Source: JAUXLW01 sp964195005
GTDB lineage: Bacteria; Actinomycetota; Acidimicrobiia; Spongiisociales; SHLN01
Direction: 5' to 3'
NCBI GenBank assembly: GCA_964195005.1
Contig: CAXMOO010000221.1
Coordinates: forward strand, 1 to 5,213
DNA length: 5,213 nt
Made by a program: the position numbers and the translations under genes. Shown in pieces: positions 5,138 to 5,213 of the stretch. How positions within the stretch are numbered: position 1 is the first letter of the stretch; every line of letters begins with the position of its first letter. The notes under the pieces were generated by a model, which worked only from the letters and a program-made list of their open reading frames with translations, was not told where the DNA came from and ran no database searches.

Positions 5138-5213
5138 ATCGCCTCATGGGGCACTATCGCCGATACTCGCGCGCCGGCCTGGTAAACGCGTTGAGTAATG
5201 CCGGGTTCCGAGT
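5135..5213 (+). repeat. 79-base exact direct repeat, terminal copy
   Basis: This is identical to 4264-4342 inside the GT2-methyltransferase gene and ends at the last base of the window. No start codon or glycosyltransferase part precedes it; the integrase fragment does. It could be the edge of a second, broken methyltransferase copy, or an assembly overlap. The zero divergence contrasts with the roughly 18 percent divergence of copies A and B, so the two duplications are not the same event. Confidence 0.9.

Overview
This 5.2 kb, GC-rich window looks like a high-GC actinobacterium, perhaps Acidimicrobiia or a relative. The hints are a tRNA without an encoded CCA end, GTG starts, and DWDGDG-type surface repeats. 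This assignment is inference; no marker gene fixes the taxon.

Layout: a C-rich leader (1-128) precedes a tRNA-Arg(ACG) gene (129-202) with an unusual base at position 33 and a hairpin terminator (207-234). A minus-strand fragment of a TrmH/SpoU-family rRNA methyltransferase runs into that terminator and lacks its catalytic domain. Next is a 702-residue minus-strand gene (585-2693) for a multi-pass membrane protein, probably a GT-C-like glycosyltransferase, carrying five extracytoplasmic GDW repeats. Upstream of it, still on the minus strand, lies a frameshifted remnant that reads like region 4 of an ECF sigma factor (about 2697-3050). A divergent plus-strand gene (3099-4538) encodes a fused GT2 glycosyltransferase and SAM-dependent methyltransferase. 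The last 670 bases hold debris: a decayed second copy of the membrane protein gene's start, a frameshifted integrase fragment without its catalytic domain, and a 79-base exact copy of the inside of the GT2-methyltransferase gene ending at the last base of the window.

How it fits together: the two intact genes make sense as a small surface-glycan module. The cytosolic GT2 half resembles polyprenyl-phosphate sugar synthases, which supply lipid-linked sugars to membrane GT-C enzymes, and the methyltransferase half could modify the sugar or lipid product. Around them sit at least four gene fragments, next to a tRNA and integrase debris. This suggests a mobile or rearranged region where an envelope-glycan pair has survived among decaying genes. 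The 79-base terminal repeat could be an assembly artefact, so the right edge should be read with caution.
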